64,000 nt of DNA. It comes from JAFGOG01 sp034429215. Lineage in GTDB: Bacteria; Chloroflexota; Anaerolineae; JAAYZQ01. Positions 41,463 to 49,247 of the stretch are shown in pieces. Each line of letters starts with the position of its first letter. Within the stretch, counting starts at the first letter, position 1. A program made the translations under genes and the position numbers. The DNA lies in contig DAOUGI010000125.1 of NCBI GenBank assembly GCA_034429215.1, forward strand, positions 17,206 to 81,205, in the 5' to 3' direction. The notes beneath the pieces were generated by a model. That model was not told the origin of the DNA. It saw only the letters and a list, made by a program, of their open reading frames with translations, and did no database searches.

Positions 41463-42723
41463 CACTGAAGGCGAGGCGGGCCAGGGCAAGGTCGCCTACC
41501 GGCAGATCTTGGCCAATCGAAGCTTTCTGGCGCTGTGGGTGGGCCAGACGATTTCGTTCGTCGGGGATTATTTTTACTGGCTGGCCGTGCCGATCATGGT
41601 CGAGCGGCTGACCGGGTCGGCGCTGATGGTGGGGTTGTCGGTCATCACGACGGCGCTGCCGATGCTGTTCCTGGGGCCGGTGGCCGGCGTTTTCATCGAC
41701 CGGATGGACCGGAAGCGGATGATGATCGGCGCCGACATACTGCGGGCGCTGCTGGTGCTGCCGTGCCTGCTGGTGCGGACGCCCGACCAGGTATGGATTT
41801 ACTATGTAGTTGGGTTCCTGATGTCGTGCGTCAGCCGCTTTTTCTTTCCGGCGCAGAACGCGGTGCTGCCGCTGATCGTCAAGGGGAAGGGCGACTTGCT
41901 GGCCGCCAACGGGCTGATGCAGATGGTCCAGACGATGGGGTTGATCGCCGGGCCGGCGTTGGCCGGGTTTACGATCGGCCTGTGGGGCGAGCAGATAGCT
42001 TTTATCGCCGATTCGGCCAGTTTTCTGGCGTCGGCGGCGGCGATCGCGACGATGACCGTGCCGCGCACGACACAGGGCAATCAAGCCGCCAGTGACATGC
42101 GGCACAGGGCCGAGGGTAAGCAGATGGCAGCGGTATGGGCCGAGATGCGGGAAGGGGTGGCCTACCTATTCGGCAACCGGACGATGGTGGGGATCCTGGT
42201 GTGCATGGCGGTGGTCCAACTGGGCCTGGGGGCGATCAATGTGCTGTGGGTGCCCTACTTGCAGCGCACCTTTGGCGTCGGGGCGGAGGGACTGGGCATC
42301 GTCGACATGGCGCAGGGAGCGGGCATGGTCGTTAGCGGGCTGGGGCTCGGCTTTATCGCTTCGCGGTTGAGCCGGCGATTGACAACCGGTTGGGCGCTGA
42401 TCGCTATTGGGCTGTTCCTGGCCGGGATGGGAGTGGCACCGGGTTTTGGATGGGTGATAGGCTTGAGCTTTGCCGTCGGCCTGGCGCTGGTCCCGGGCCA
42501 ATCGGCGCTGACGACGATGATGCAGCTGGCGGTGCCCGACCTGAAACGGGGCCGGGTGGGCAGCGCGATGAACGCGATGACGATGGCGGCCGGGCTGTTG
42601 TCGATGGGGGTCGCGTCGGTCTTTAGCGAGGCGGTGGGGCTGCGGACGATGTATGCTATCGCCGGGCTGATCACGCTGAGCGCCGGGGTGGTGGGGTTGA
42701 GGGTGTTGAAAGAACCAGAATAG
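41455..42723 (+). CDS. MFS transporter, EntS-like, second copy
   Basis: The 422-residue protein has about 12 membrane helices, with the N-terminal WVGQTISFVGDYFYWLAVPI and loop motif GVFIDRMDRKRMMI of the MFS_3 group. Its ATG overlaps the GNAT stop, so the two are translationally coupled. It is related to the copies at 38942 and 43921 but not nearly identical, so the duplications are old. Substrate unknown. Confidence 0.87.
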   Translation: MNSTEGEAGQGKVAYRQILANRSFLALWVGQTISFVGDYFYWLAVPIMVERLTGSALMVGLSVITTALPMLFLGPVAGVFIDRMDRKRMMIGADILRALLVLPCLLVRTPDQVWIYYVVGFLMSCVSRFFFPAQNAVLPLIVKGKGDLLAANGLMQMVQTMGLIAGPALAGFTIGLWGEQIAFIADSASFLASAAAIATMTVPRTTQGNQAASDMRHRAEGKQMAAVWAEMREGVAYLFGNRTMVGILVCMAVVQLGLGAINVLWVPYLQRTFGVGAEGLGIVDMAQGAGMVVSGLGLGFIASRLSRRLTTGWALIAIGLFLAGMGVAPGFGWVIGLSFAVGLALVPGQSALTTMMQLAVPDLKRGRVGSAMNAMTMAAGLLSMGVASVFSEAVGLRTMYAIAGLITLSAGVVGLRVLKEPE

Positions 42724-42730
42724 GGATTTT

Positions 42731-42758
42731 GGCCGCCAGAAACAGGCGGCACAAGGAT
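42731..42758 (+). repeat. Dispersed GCCGCC/GGCGGC hairpin repeat, copy 1
   Basis: GGCCGCCAGAAACAGGCGGC followed by ACAAGGATT forms a small hairpin. Related copies lie at 56031, 56068, 62098 and 63012. Confidence 0.6.
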
Positions 42759-42785
42759 TGTGCAGGAAGATGAGGAGAGGGAGTG

Positions 42786-43442
42786 ATGGGAGAGGAACAG
42801 CTCGAGATCCTGAAGATGCTGGAAGAGGGGCAGATCGGGGCAGAGGAGGCGGCGGCGCTGTTGGCGGCGCTCCGGCCTGAGGGGGAGGAGAGATCCTTCG
42901 CTGCGCTCAGGATGACAGATGACGAGGGCGAGGAGCAGGACGGCGTTACGGCCGGCCTGGAGAGGGCTGAGGCCGTGGTTGGGGAGGCTGCCCCGGCGCC
43001 TGAGTGGGAAGGGCCGCCGGCGCAATGGTCCAGGTTCTGGATCTACCCGGCGCTGGTCGGCGGAGGGCTGCTGCTCCTAGGGGCGGTGGTGCTGGGGGTG
43101 TTGTATGCGGCCAGCGCCAGGCCCGGCTGGCGGGTGTGCGGTTGGCTGCCGATGATCCTAGGCCTGCTGGTGGCGATCCTGGCCTGGTGGAGCCGGACGG
43201 CGCGATGGCTGCACCTGAGGGTGAAGGAGAAAGGCGAACGGAAGATAGCGTTTAGCTTTCCGCTGCCGCTGACGCTGACGGCGTGGGTGATCCGGATCAT
43301 CCGGCCGTATGTGCCACAGCTCAAGGAGACGGGGGTCGACGAGATGATCCTCGCGCTGCGGGATACGAAGCAGGAAGAGCCGTTCTACATGGATGTGCAG
43401 GATGATGAGGACGGCGAGCACGTTCAGATCTATATAGGGTGA
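42786..43442 (+). CDS. SHOCT-like membrane protein with in-frame palindrome insertion
   Basis: The 218-residue protein opens with a SHOCT-like helix pair (EEQLEILKMLEEGQIGAEEA), has two membrane helices (about residues 85-107 and 117-136) and a C-terminal soluble domain ending DEDGEHVQIYIG, which parallels the end of the next protein. Residues 37-44 (SFAALRMT) are encoded by a well-known kind of dispersed palindrome (42890-42919) and lie in a flexible acidic linker. The start is ATG 42786 with GGAG upstream. Confidence 0.75.
   Translation: MGEEQLEILKMLEEGQIGAEEAAALLAALRPEGEERSFAALRMTDDEGEEQDGVTAGLERAEAVVGEAAPAPEWEGPPAQWSRFWIYPALVGGGLLLLGAVVLGVLYAASARPGWRVCGWLPMILGLLVAILAWWSRTARWLHLRVKEKGERKIAFSFPLPLTLTAWVIRIIRPYVPQLKETGVDEMILALRDTKQEEPFYMDVQDDEDGEHVQIYIG
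42890..42919 (+). repeat. Dispersed palindrome within coding sequence (SFAALRMT type)
   Basis: GATCCTTCGCTGCGCTCAGGATGACA forms an imperfect hairpin. The same element, GATTCTTCGCTTCGCTCAGAATGACA, occurs in non-coding DNA at 62182-62209. Confidence 0.7.
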
Positions 43443-43547
43443 ACTTTTACCAGGTTTGCTACGCAAGCTTGAGGGTAAGAGGATAGTTGCAGGTTTGACG
43501 GGCAAACCTGCAAGAGGAAAAGCCAAAAGACCTTAAAGGAGGGAGAC

Positions 43548-43931
43548 ATGGCAACAACGGAAGAGAGGATGCAGATCCTCAAGATGGTGGCAGAGAAAAA
43601 GATCACGGCAGAGGAAGGGGCCAAGCTGCTGTCGGCCCTGGAGCCGGACAAGAAGAGGGAACCGGCGGTGGTGATGGTCGGCGGGCCGAGCTCGCCGCGC
43701 TGGTTCCGGGTGCGGGTCACCGACATGGAGACGGGCAAGACGAAGGTCAACGTCAACCTGCCGATGAGCCTGGTCAACGTGGGGATGAAGATGGGCGCCC
43801 GGTTTGCGCCAGAGATCGAGGGGATGGACATGACCCAGGTCTTTGAGCAGATCCAGGAAGGCGCGCAGGGCAAGCTGATCGACGTGGAGGATATGGAGGA
43901 CGGTGAACGAGTAGAGATCTATGTCGAGTAG
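43548..43931 (+). CDS. SHOCT-like domain protein, 127 residues
   Basis: The protein has an N-terminal SHOCT-like helix pair (EERMQILKMVAEKKITAEEGAKLLSAL) and a C-terminal alpha/beta domain with FRVRVTDMETGKTKVNVNLPMSLVNVGMKMG and an end MEDGERVEIYVE shared with the protein at 42786. It has no membrane segment. AGGAGG precedes the ATG. The stop overlaps the next MFS gene by 11 bases. This C-terminal domain recurs next to DUF4097 proteins in other bacteria; its function is unknown. Confidence 0.75.
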   Translation: MATTEERMQILKMVAEKKITAEEGAKLLSALEPDKKREPAVVMVGGPSSPRWFRVRVTDMETGKTKVNVNLPMSLVNVGMKMGARFAPEIEGMDMTQVFEQIQEGAQGKLIDVEDMEDGERVEIYVE

Positions 43932-45258
43932 ACCTCGACCCACCGGGATGGTGGCCTTTACCGTCGTCTGGCTTGGTCAGGCCATCTCGCTGCTCGGCAC
44001 CGGCATGAGCCAGTTTGGCCTGACCATTTGGGCCTACGAGGTGACCGGGAAGGCAACTGCCCTGGCCCTCGTAGGCTTTTTTGGCATCGCGCCCCTGGTG
44101 GCGCTGAGCCCGATCGCCGGGGCGATCGTCGATCGCTCGAACCGCAAGCTGATGATGATGATCAGCGACCTGGCGGCCGGGGTGACGACGATCGCCGTGC
44201 TGGTGCTGTACGCCACCGGCCAGCTTCAGATCTGGCACCTGTACATCACCTCGTTCATCACAGGCACCTTCCAGACCTTTCAGTGGCCGGCCTACTCGGC
44301 GGCGATCACGCTGATGCTGCGCAAGGAGCAGTATGGGCGAGCCAACGGGATGATCGAGCTGGCCGGGGCCTCGTCGGGCATCTTTGCGCCGCTGCTGGCC
44401 GGGGCGCTGCTGGGGGTGATCGGCCTCAGCGGCATCCTGACCATCGACATTGTGACTTTTGTGGCGGCGGTGGGGGCGTTGTTGTTTGTGCACGTGCCCC
44501 AGCCGACCAGGAGCGAGGCCGGGCAGAAGGCGCAGGGGAGCATCTGGAAAGAGTCGGTGTACGGCTTTCGGCACATCTTTGCCCGGCCCAGCCTGTTGGG
44601 GCTGCAGATCGTCTTTTTGCTGGGCAACCTGTTCTCCACGGTGGGCTATACGGTGATGGCGCCGATGATCCTGGCCCGCACCGGAAACAATGCGGTGATC
44701 TTTGGCGCTGCTCAGACGGCGGGGGCCGTCGGCGGGGTGGTCGGGGGCGTGATAATGAGCGCCTGGGGCGGTTTCAAGAACCGGGTGCACGGGGTGCTGA
44801 GCGGCTGGGGGCTGACCAGCTTGCTGGGGCAGGCGCTGATGGGGCTGGGGCGCGCCCTGCCGGTGTGGGCTGCGGCCAACTTTTTGGGAGCCTTTTTTGG
44901 GCCGATCATCAACGGCTCGAACCAGGCGATCTGGATGGCCAAGGTGGAACCGGACGTGCAGGGACGGGTGTTTGCCACCCGGCGGCTGATCGCCTGGCTG
45001 GTGTCGCCGATCGCCACGTTGGTTGCCGGGCCGCTGGCCGACTATGTGTTTGAGCCGGCGATGCGGGAAGGAGGCGGGCTGACCGGCACGTTTGGCTGGC
45101 TGGTGGGCACCGGGCCGGGCGCGGGGATGAGCCTGATGATCCTGTTTACCGGATTGGCGGCGGCGGCGGTCGGGTTTGGGGCGTACGGGGTGCGAGCGGT
45201 GCGCGAGGCGGAGCGCCTGTTGCCGGATCATGACGCGCAGGTGGCGGCAGATTTATAA
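43921..45258 (+). CDS. MFS transporter, EntS-like, third copy
   Basis: The 445-residue protein has about 12 membrane helices; WLGQAISLLGTGMSQFGLTIWAYEVTG and AIVDRSNRKLMMMI match the MFS_3 group, closest in style to the copy at 38942. It is translationally coupled to the SHOCT-like gene and is the last gene of the array. Hairpins follow at 45302-45393. Confidence 0.87.
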   Translation: MSSRPRPTGMVAFTVVWLGQAISLLGTGMSQFGLTIWAYEVTGKATALALVGFFGIAPLVALSPIAGAIVDRSNRKLMMMISDLAAGVTTIAVLVLYATGQLQIWHLYITSFITGTFQTFQWPAYSAAITLMLRKEQYGRANGMIELAGASSGIFAPLLAGALLGVIGLSGILTIDIVTFVAAVGALLFVHVPQPTRSEAGQKAQGSIWKESVYGFRHIFARPSLLGLQIVFLLGNLFSTVGYTVMAPMILARTGNNAVIFGAAQTAGAVGGVVGGVIMSAWGGFKNRVHGVLSGWGLTSLLGQALMGLGRALPVWAAANFLGAFFGPIINGSNQAIWMAKVEPDVQGRVFATRRLIAWLVSPIATLVAGPLADYVFEPAMREGGGLTGTFGWLVGTGPGAGMSLMILFTGLAAAAVGFGAYGVRAVREAERLLPDHDAQVAADL

Positions 45259-45301
45259 ACCAAGTACACAAAGGCAACAAAGGATGGGGTGAGGGGTGGG
45301 A

Positions 45302-45338
45302 GTTCGGGCCTGGCTCGGGGGCGTAGCCAGGCCCGAAC
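45302..45338. terminator. Hairpin after third MFS gene
   Basis: A 14-bp perfect stem GTTCGGGCCTGGCT/AGCCAGGCCCGAAC with a 9-base loop lies 44 bases past the MFS stop. There is no clear T tail on the plus strand. Confidence 0.5.
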
Positions 45339-45363
45339 CATGCCAGCCCCGAGCCATAAACGG

Positions 45364-45393
45364 AGGCCCTCTCCTGCGGGGAGGAGAGGGCCT
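45364..45393. terminator. Hairpin between convergent MFS and fabH genes
   Basis: A 12-bp perfect stem AGGCCCTCTCCT/AGGAGAGGGCCT with a 6-base loop lies 34 bases past the fabH stop; on the minus strand CCGTTTATGG follows. It resembles the CCCTCTCC repeat family, so it may be a repeat used as a terminator. Confidence 0.5.
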
Positions 45394-45426
45394 GTAGCAT
45401 GGCTGGCGGGCGAGCGCCAGGTTGTG

Positions 45427-46599
45427 CTAGTGTTTCTTGCTGCGCCGCTTTCTGTAGCCGGAATAGAAGGTGTAGAGCGGCAGCAGGAGGGTTTCCGCCT
45501 TGGAGGAAAGGTTAACGCGGGCCTTCCACAGGGCAGTGCCGGCCATCTCCACCGGGCGGGCCAGCCGCTCGCGGATGGGCCAGTCGAGGACGGGGATGGC
45601 AGCCGCCACCTGCGGCTCCCAATGGACGACGGCGGAAGCCCAGGTCAGTCCGGCGCCAAAACTGACAAGGACGAGATGATCCCCCGGCCGGACCCGGCCT
45701 TCTTCGATGGAATCGACTAATCCCAAGGGGACAGAGGCGGCCGAGGTGTTGCCATAACGGTCGATGTTGACCACCATTTTGTCTTGGGGCAGCTTGAGAC
45801 GGCGGCGGGCCACCTCGATGATCCGGTCGTTGGCTTGGTGGGGAATGACCAGGGCGATGTCGTCGGGGGTCAGGCCGGCCTGGCTGACGGTCCTGACGAC
45901 CGAGTCGGCAAAAACGCGGGTGGCAAATTTGAAGACCTTTTGGCCGTCCATGCGGAAGTAATGGAGCTTCTGGTCGATCACTTCGTGGCTGGGCGGGTGG
46001 GCCCCGGCGCAGCCGGGGAAGATGACAGCGTCATAGTCGGAGCCGTCGGAGCCCAGCTCGAAGGACAGGACGCCGGTGGGTTGGTCGCTGGCTTCGAGGA
46101 CCACGGCGCCCGATCCATCGCCAAAGAGGATGCAGGTGTTGCGGTCGGTCCAATCGACGCCGATCGACATGTGCTCGGTGCCGATGACCAGGGCGTTGCG
46201 GTAGGCGCCGGTCTGGATGAACTGGGTGGCGGTGACCAGGGCGTAGACCCAGCCGGTGCAGCCGGCGACGAGGTTAAAGGCGGCAGCTTTGTTGGCGCCG
46301 AGCTTGTCCTGGATCATGCTGGCCGGGAATGGGACAAAGTAATCGGGGGTGGAGGTGGCGAGGATGATCAGCTCCAGCTCGGATGGCGGGAGGTGTGCCT
46401 GGGCCAGGGCCCGCCGGGCGGAGGCCACCGACATGGTGCTGCAGGTTTCGCCGGGCGCAGCGATGTGACGCTCGCGGATACCTGTGCGGGTGCGGATCCA
46501 CTCGTCGGTGGTGTCGACCATCTTTTCCAGGTCAAAGTTGGTCAGGACGCGGTCGGGGACGTATTTGCCCCAACCGGTGATGCGTGCGTATTTTGACAT
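45427..46599 (-). CDS. fabH: 3-oxoacyl-ACP synthase III (FabH-like)
   Basis: The 390-residue thiolase-fold enzyme has the catalytic triad expected of KAS III: Cys in NLVAGCTGWVYAL, His in IPHQAND and Asn in YGNTSAAS. KAS III condenses acyl-CoA with malonyl-ACP to begin fatty acid synthesis; related enzymes act in secondary metabolism. The last 60 residues (after VHWEP) are an added tail ending in a basic stretch YRKRRSKKH, absent from E. coli FabH (317 residues). Start ATG 46599 is behind GGGGG. No other fab genes are adjacent, so a dedicated rather than housekeeping role is possible. Confidence 0.85.
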   Translation of the reverse strand: MSKYARITGWGKYVPDRVLTNFDLEKMVDTTDEWIRTRTGIRERHIAAPGETCSTMSVASARRALAQAHLPPSELELIILATSTPDYFVPFPASMIQDKLGANKAAAFNLVAGCTGWVYALVTATQFIQTGAYRNALVIGTEHMSIGVDWTDRNTCILFGDGSGAVVLEASDQPTGVLSFELGSDGSDYDAVIFPGCAGAHPPSHEVIDQKLHYFRMDGQKVFKFATRVFADSVVRTVSQAGLTPDDIALVIPHQANDRIIEVARRRLKLPQDKMVVNIDRYGNTSAASVPLGLVDSIEEGRVRPGDHLVLVSFGAGLTWASAVVHWEPQVAAAIPVLDWPIRERLARPVEMAGTALWKARVNLSSKAETLLLPLYTFYSGYRKRRSKKH

Positions 46600-46643
46600 A
46601 TCCCCCTGCCTCCCTGCGGTCGGCACTTGACAGCGGTCACCCT

Positions 46644-46708
46644 ACCCTCTCCCCCAGGGGGAGAGGGTGTTGACCTTACCCTAGCCTCTCCCCAGGGGGG
46701 AGAGGGGA
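46644..46708. repeat. Two adjacent CCCTCTCCCC/GGGGAGAGGG palindromes
   Basis: ACCCTCTCCCCCAGGGGGAGAGGGT (split as a 12-bp stem, 46644-46668) and a second variant at 46685-46708 stand in tandem. The second encodes the last residues SPLSPLGRG of the gene at 46681, as if it had displaced the original stop. Confidence 0.7.
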
Positions 46709-47076
46709 CTAGTTTGCGCACGGCCGTGGCGGGAGCGGATGACCAGGGCGATGATGACGCCGGCAACGGAGGCCAGCGAACCGACGCCCGCGGCGGCGAG
46801 CAGGATGAGCCTGCGGCGCCGCGACGGCGGTTCCGCCTCAGCCTGCGGCCGCTGTTGGGCAGTCAAGATCAACTCGCCTTTCAACCGCCGCCGGTAGTTG
46901 GCATCCGCTTCCACGGGCACGAGGACCAGCCTGAGCTGTTCGGCCAGGTCCAGAAGCTGCTGCGCGGTGGCAACCGGGTTGGACCGGGCGGACTTGGCCA
47001 GGCCGCGGCGACTCGGTGCGGCGGGCGGCCCTCCCCACAGCGTGCGGCCGCGTGTATGTGCTTGATTCGTACTCAT
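46681..47076 (-). CDS. Single-pass membrane protein, 131 residues
   Basis: The protein has an Arg-rich N-terminus, a helical part LDLAEQLRLVLVPVEADANYRRRLKGELIL, one membrane helix (about residues 92-115) and a short tail whose last residues derive from a palindromic repeat. Its place near the sigma-factor gene and the helical-plus-TM layout hint at an anti-sigma role, without clear motif support. ATG 47076 has GGAGGGG upstream. Confidence 0.55.
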   Translation of the reverse strand: MSTNQAHTRGRTLWGGPPAAPSRRGLAKSARSNPVATAQQLLDLAEQLRLVLVPVEADANYRRRLKGELILTAQQRPQAEAEPPSRRRRLILLAAAGVGSLASVAGVIIALVIRSRHGRAQTSPLSPLGRG

Positions 47077-47145
47077 GTTACCCCCCTCCCGGCGCCTTTG
47101 CCGGGAAATCAAAACCCCGGGAGGGACAGACAAACACGGCTGTCC

Positions 47146-47991
47146 CTACCGCTGATAGCCCACCAGGCCCACCGTCCCCGGTCCAAAATGGACGGCCAGG
47201 CAGGCGGCCAGCTCGGTGACAAAACCCTCCCGGCAATTGAAGATGGTCTTGGCCCGGTCCAGAAGGTCCTGGGCCATTTCAGGCGCCTCGGCGTGGACGG
47301 CGGCCAGGTTGACGGGCATCCGGGTGCCCAGCCGCTCGACCATGATGTCGATGATGCGGTCCACGGCCTTGCTTTGGGTGCGGGTTTTTTCGCCCACACT
47401 CAGCAGGCCGTCCCTCAGGATGATGATCGGCTTGATGTGAAGCAGGGAAGCCACGCTGGCCTGCACCCTGCCGATCCGCCCGCTCATTTGAGCATAGCGC
47501 AGGTCTCGGACGGTGAGCAGGATGTTTATCCTGGGCCGGATCGTCTCCAGACGGGCCAGGACTTCGGACACGGTCTTGCCGACTTCAATCATGCGCAGCG
47601 CCTCGAGGACCATGAAGCCAAGGCCGGCCGAGCCGCCGCCACTATCAAAGGTGTGGACCCGGACGCGGCCGGCGACCATCTCTTTGGCCATCTCGGCCGC
47701 CTGGACGGTGCCACTGAGCTTGGCGCCGACGTGCAGGGAGATGATGTCAGTAGCGCCCTGATCGGCAAGGCGGTCATAGACCTCCACAAACTGGCCGGCC
47801 GAGGGCTGGGAGGTCTTGGGTAGGACGCCCAGCTCGTCGATCTTGCGGTAGAAGGTGGCACGGTCGATGGTGATGCCGTCCAGATAGCTGTCGGTGCCGA
47901 AGAAGATGTTGATCGGGACCACGGCAATGTCGTGCTGCTCAAAGATCTCTGGTGGCAGATCATGGGTGGAGTCGGTCGCTATTTTGATCAT
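47146..47991 (-). CDS. DegV family fatty-acid-binding protein
   Basis: The 282-residue protein begins IKIATDSTHDLPPEI and has FFGTDSYLDGITID, PKTSQPSAGQF and ISLHVGAKLSGTVQAA, all diagnostic of DegV. These bind a fatty acid and can act as FakB carriers for fatty-acid kinase. Start ATG 47991 fits the usual length; a 33-residue upstream extension with CDNCG is in frame but lacks a binding site. A FabH-like enzyme two genes away makes a lipid context plausible. Confidence 0.88.
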   Translation of the reverse strand: MIKIATDSTHDLPPEIFEQHDIAVVPINIFFGTDSYLDGITIDRATFYRKIDELGVLPKTSQPSAGQFVEVYDRLADQGATDIISLHVGAKLSGTVQAAEMAKEMVAGRVRVHTFDSGGGSAGLGFMVLEALRMIEVGKTVSEVLARLETIRPRINILLTVRDLRYAQMSGRIGRVQASVASLLHIKPIIILRDGLLSVGEKTRTQSKAVDRIIDIMVERLGTRMPVNLAAVHAEAPEMAQDLLDRAKTIFNCREGFVTELAACLAVHFGPGTVGLVGYQR

Positions 47992-48111
47992 CCAGGTACC
48001 TTGTTTCTCCTTGAAAATAGTCTCACCACAATTGTCACAGACGGCAATCGCCTGCCGCGCTGCTGCCCCGCGGGCCGCACTGAAAGGCACAAACCGCCCA
48101 GGTCAAAGCCG

Positions 48112-48666
48112 CTAAATCGCCGAGTCACCCAAGTCCTGCCGCAGGGTCAGCAGGGTGCGATGGTAGAGCGATTTGATCGCGCCTTCGCTGCGGCCCATGA
48201 TCTGGCCGATCTGGGCATTGGGCAACTGCTCGACGAATTTCAGGATCAACAACTCCTGTCGCTCCAGCGGCAGGCGGCGGATGGCGCCGGCCAGCGCCGA
48301 TCGCCGCTCGTCCATAGAGACCTGCTGGAGCAGGAGGTCGGCTCGCGGGTGACCCACAGAGCCTAACTGGTCCAGCGACACGACCTTGCGCCGGCTGCGG
48401 TCGCGATACCAGTTGGCCACGATGTTGTGGGCGATCCGGTAGAGCCAGGCAGAGAAGGGCAGTCCTCGCTGGACAAAGCGCGGGAGGTGGTTGAGGGCCT
48501 GGTAAAAGACCTTGGCGGTGAGATCCTCAGCGTCGTGGTAGTTACCGGTCCGATAGTAGATATAGCTATAGATCTTGTCAACGTACCGCTCGTACAGCAG
48601 ACCAAAAGCATCCGGGTCGGCTTTGGCCCGTTCTACCAGCGCCGCGTCGTCTATCAGATCTTCCAC
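48112..48666 (-). CDS. RNA polymerase sigma factor, ECF type
   Basis: The 184-residue protein has region 2 (FGLLYERYVDKIYSYIYYRTGNYHDAEDLTAKVF, with WLYRIAHNIVANWYRD) and region 4 (LPLERQELLILKFVEQLPNAQIGQIMGRSEGAIKSLYHRTLLTLR). Region 3 is missing, as in group IV/ECF sigma factors. A probable anti-sigma is two genes downstream (46681). The regulon cannot be named. Confidence 0.92.
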   Translation of the reverse strand: MEDLIDDAALVERAKADPDAFGLLYERYVDKIYSYIYYRTGNYHDAEDLTAKVFYQALNHLPRFVQRGLPFSAWLYRIAHNIVANWYRDRSRRKVVSLDQLGSVGHPRADLLLQQVSMDERRSALAGAIRRLPLERQELLILKFVEQLPNAQIGQIMGRSEGAIKSLYHRTLLTLRQDLGDSAI

Positions 48667-48773
48667 CCGGGTTCCCTCGCCGCGGTCGGCCGGTTTCGCT
48701 CAATAAAACACCGGCAGCCGCGAATAGTTGCGGGGGGAGCGAAAGCCTGGATGTCCCGCCCGCTCGGTGGTGG

Positions 48774-48802
48774 ATTGTACCCCAAGATGGGGGAAAATGC
48801 AA
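48774..48802 (-). promoter_or_regulatory. Promoter of sigma-factor gene
   Basis: Minus-strand TTGCAT (48797-48802) and TACAAT (48774-48779) are 17 bases apart, about 108 bases before the ATG. Confidence 0.5.
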
Positions 48803-48975
48803 CAGGTGAGGGAAGGATTGGGCGGGCGCCAGAAGAGGGCGACCACAGGGGGACGCCCCTACCGTGCCCACGACTTGCTCAGAAATCGGACTAGAGCTCC
48901 GCCTGCCCCTGGAAAAGGCATAGGAGGGGAACCGGGCATCGGAAGTCTTGCATGTCAGGGGTTACGGACGGTGGG

Positions 48976-49004
48976 TTGACCAAATTTCTGTGGTGTGATA
49001 TAGT
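48976..49004 (+). promoter_or_regulatory. Promoter before Kelch-like fragment and beta-helix gene
   Basis: TTGACC (48976-48981) and TATAGT (48999-49004) are 17 bases apart. Confidence 0.55.
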
Positions 49005-49047
49005 TGCTGCGCAGGCTCACCGACTTTATGCTCGAGGCGGCAATGCT

Positions 49048-49185
49048 ATGGTCTACATCGGCGGGGACCAGGTGCTCCTGTTTGGCGGGTACAGTGCCAG
49101 CGGCATCAGCGGTGAGGCCTGGCTGGCGACCGGATTCTACAGTGGAACCTGGTACCGGGTATACATGGCAGTGGTGGCCGAGTGA
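49048..49185 (+). pseudogene. Kelch-repeat fragment
   Basis: The frame reads MVYIGGDQVLLFGGYSASG with a following EAWLATGFYSGTW, which matches one Kelch blade (VLLFGG, then Trp). Kelch proteins have four to seven such blades; only one is present, so this is probably a remnant of a larger gene. It may have been cut off by the arrival of the beta-helix gene 62 bases downstream. The rest of 48667-49047 holds a short palindrome (GCGACCACAGGGGGACGCCCC near 48839) but no gene. Confidence 0.35.
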
Positions 49186-49247
49186 GGGACGACCTTCCGG
49201 GAAGGGTGCATCAAGAAGGGCACGGATAGTGAAGGAGAGCTAGCCTC

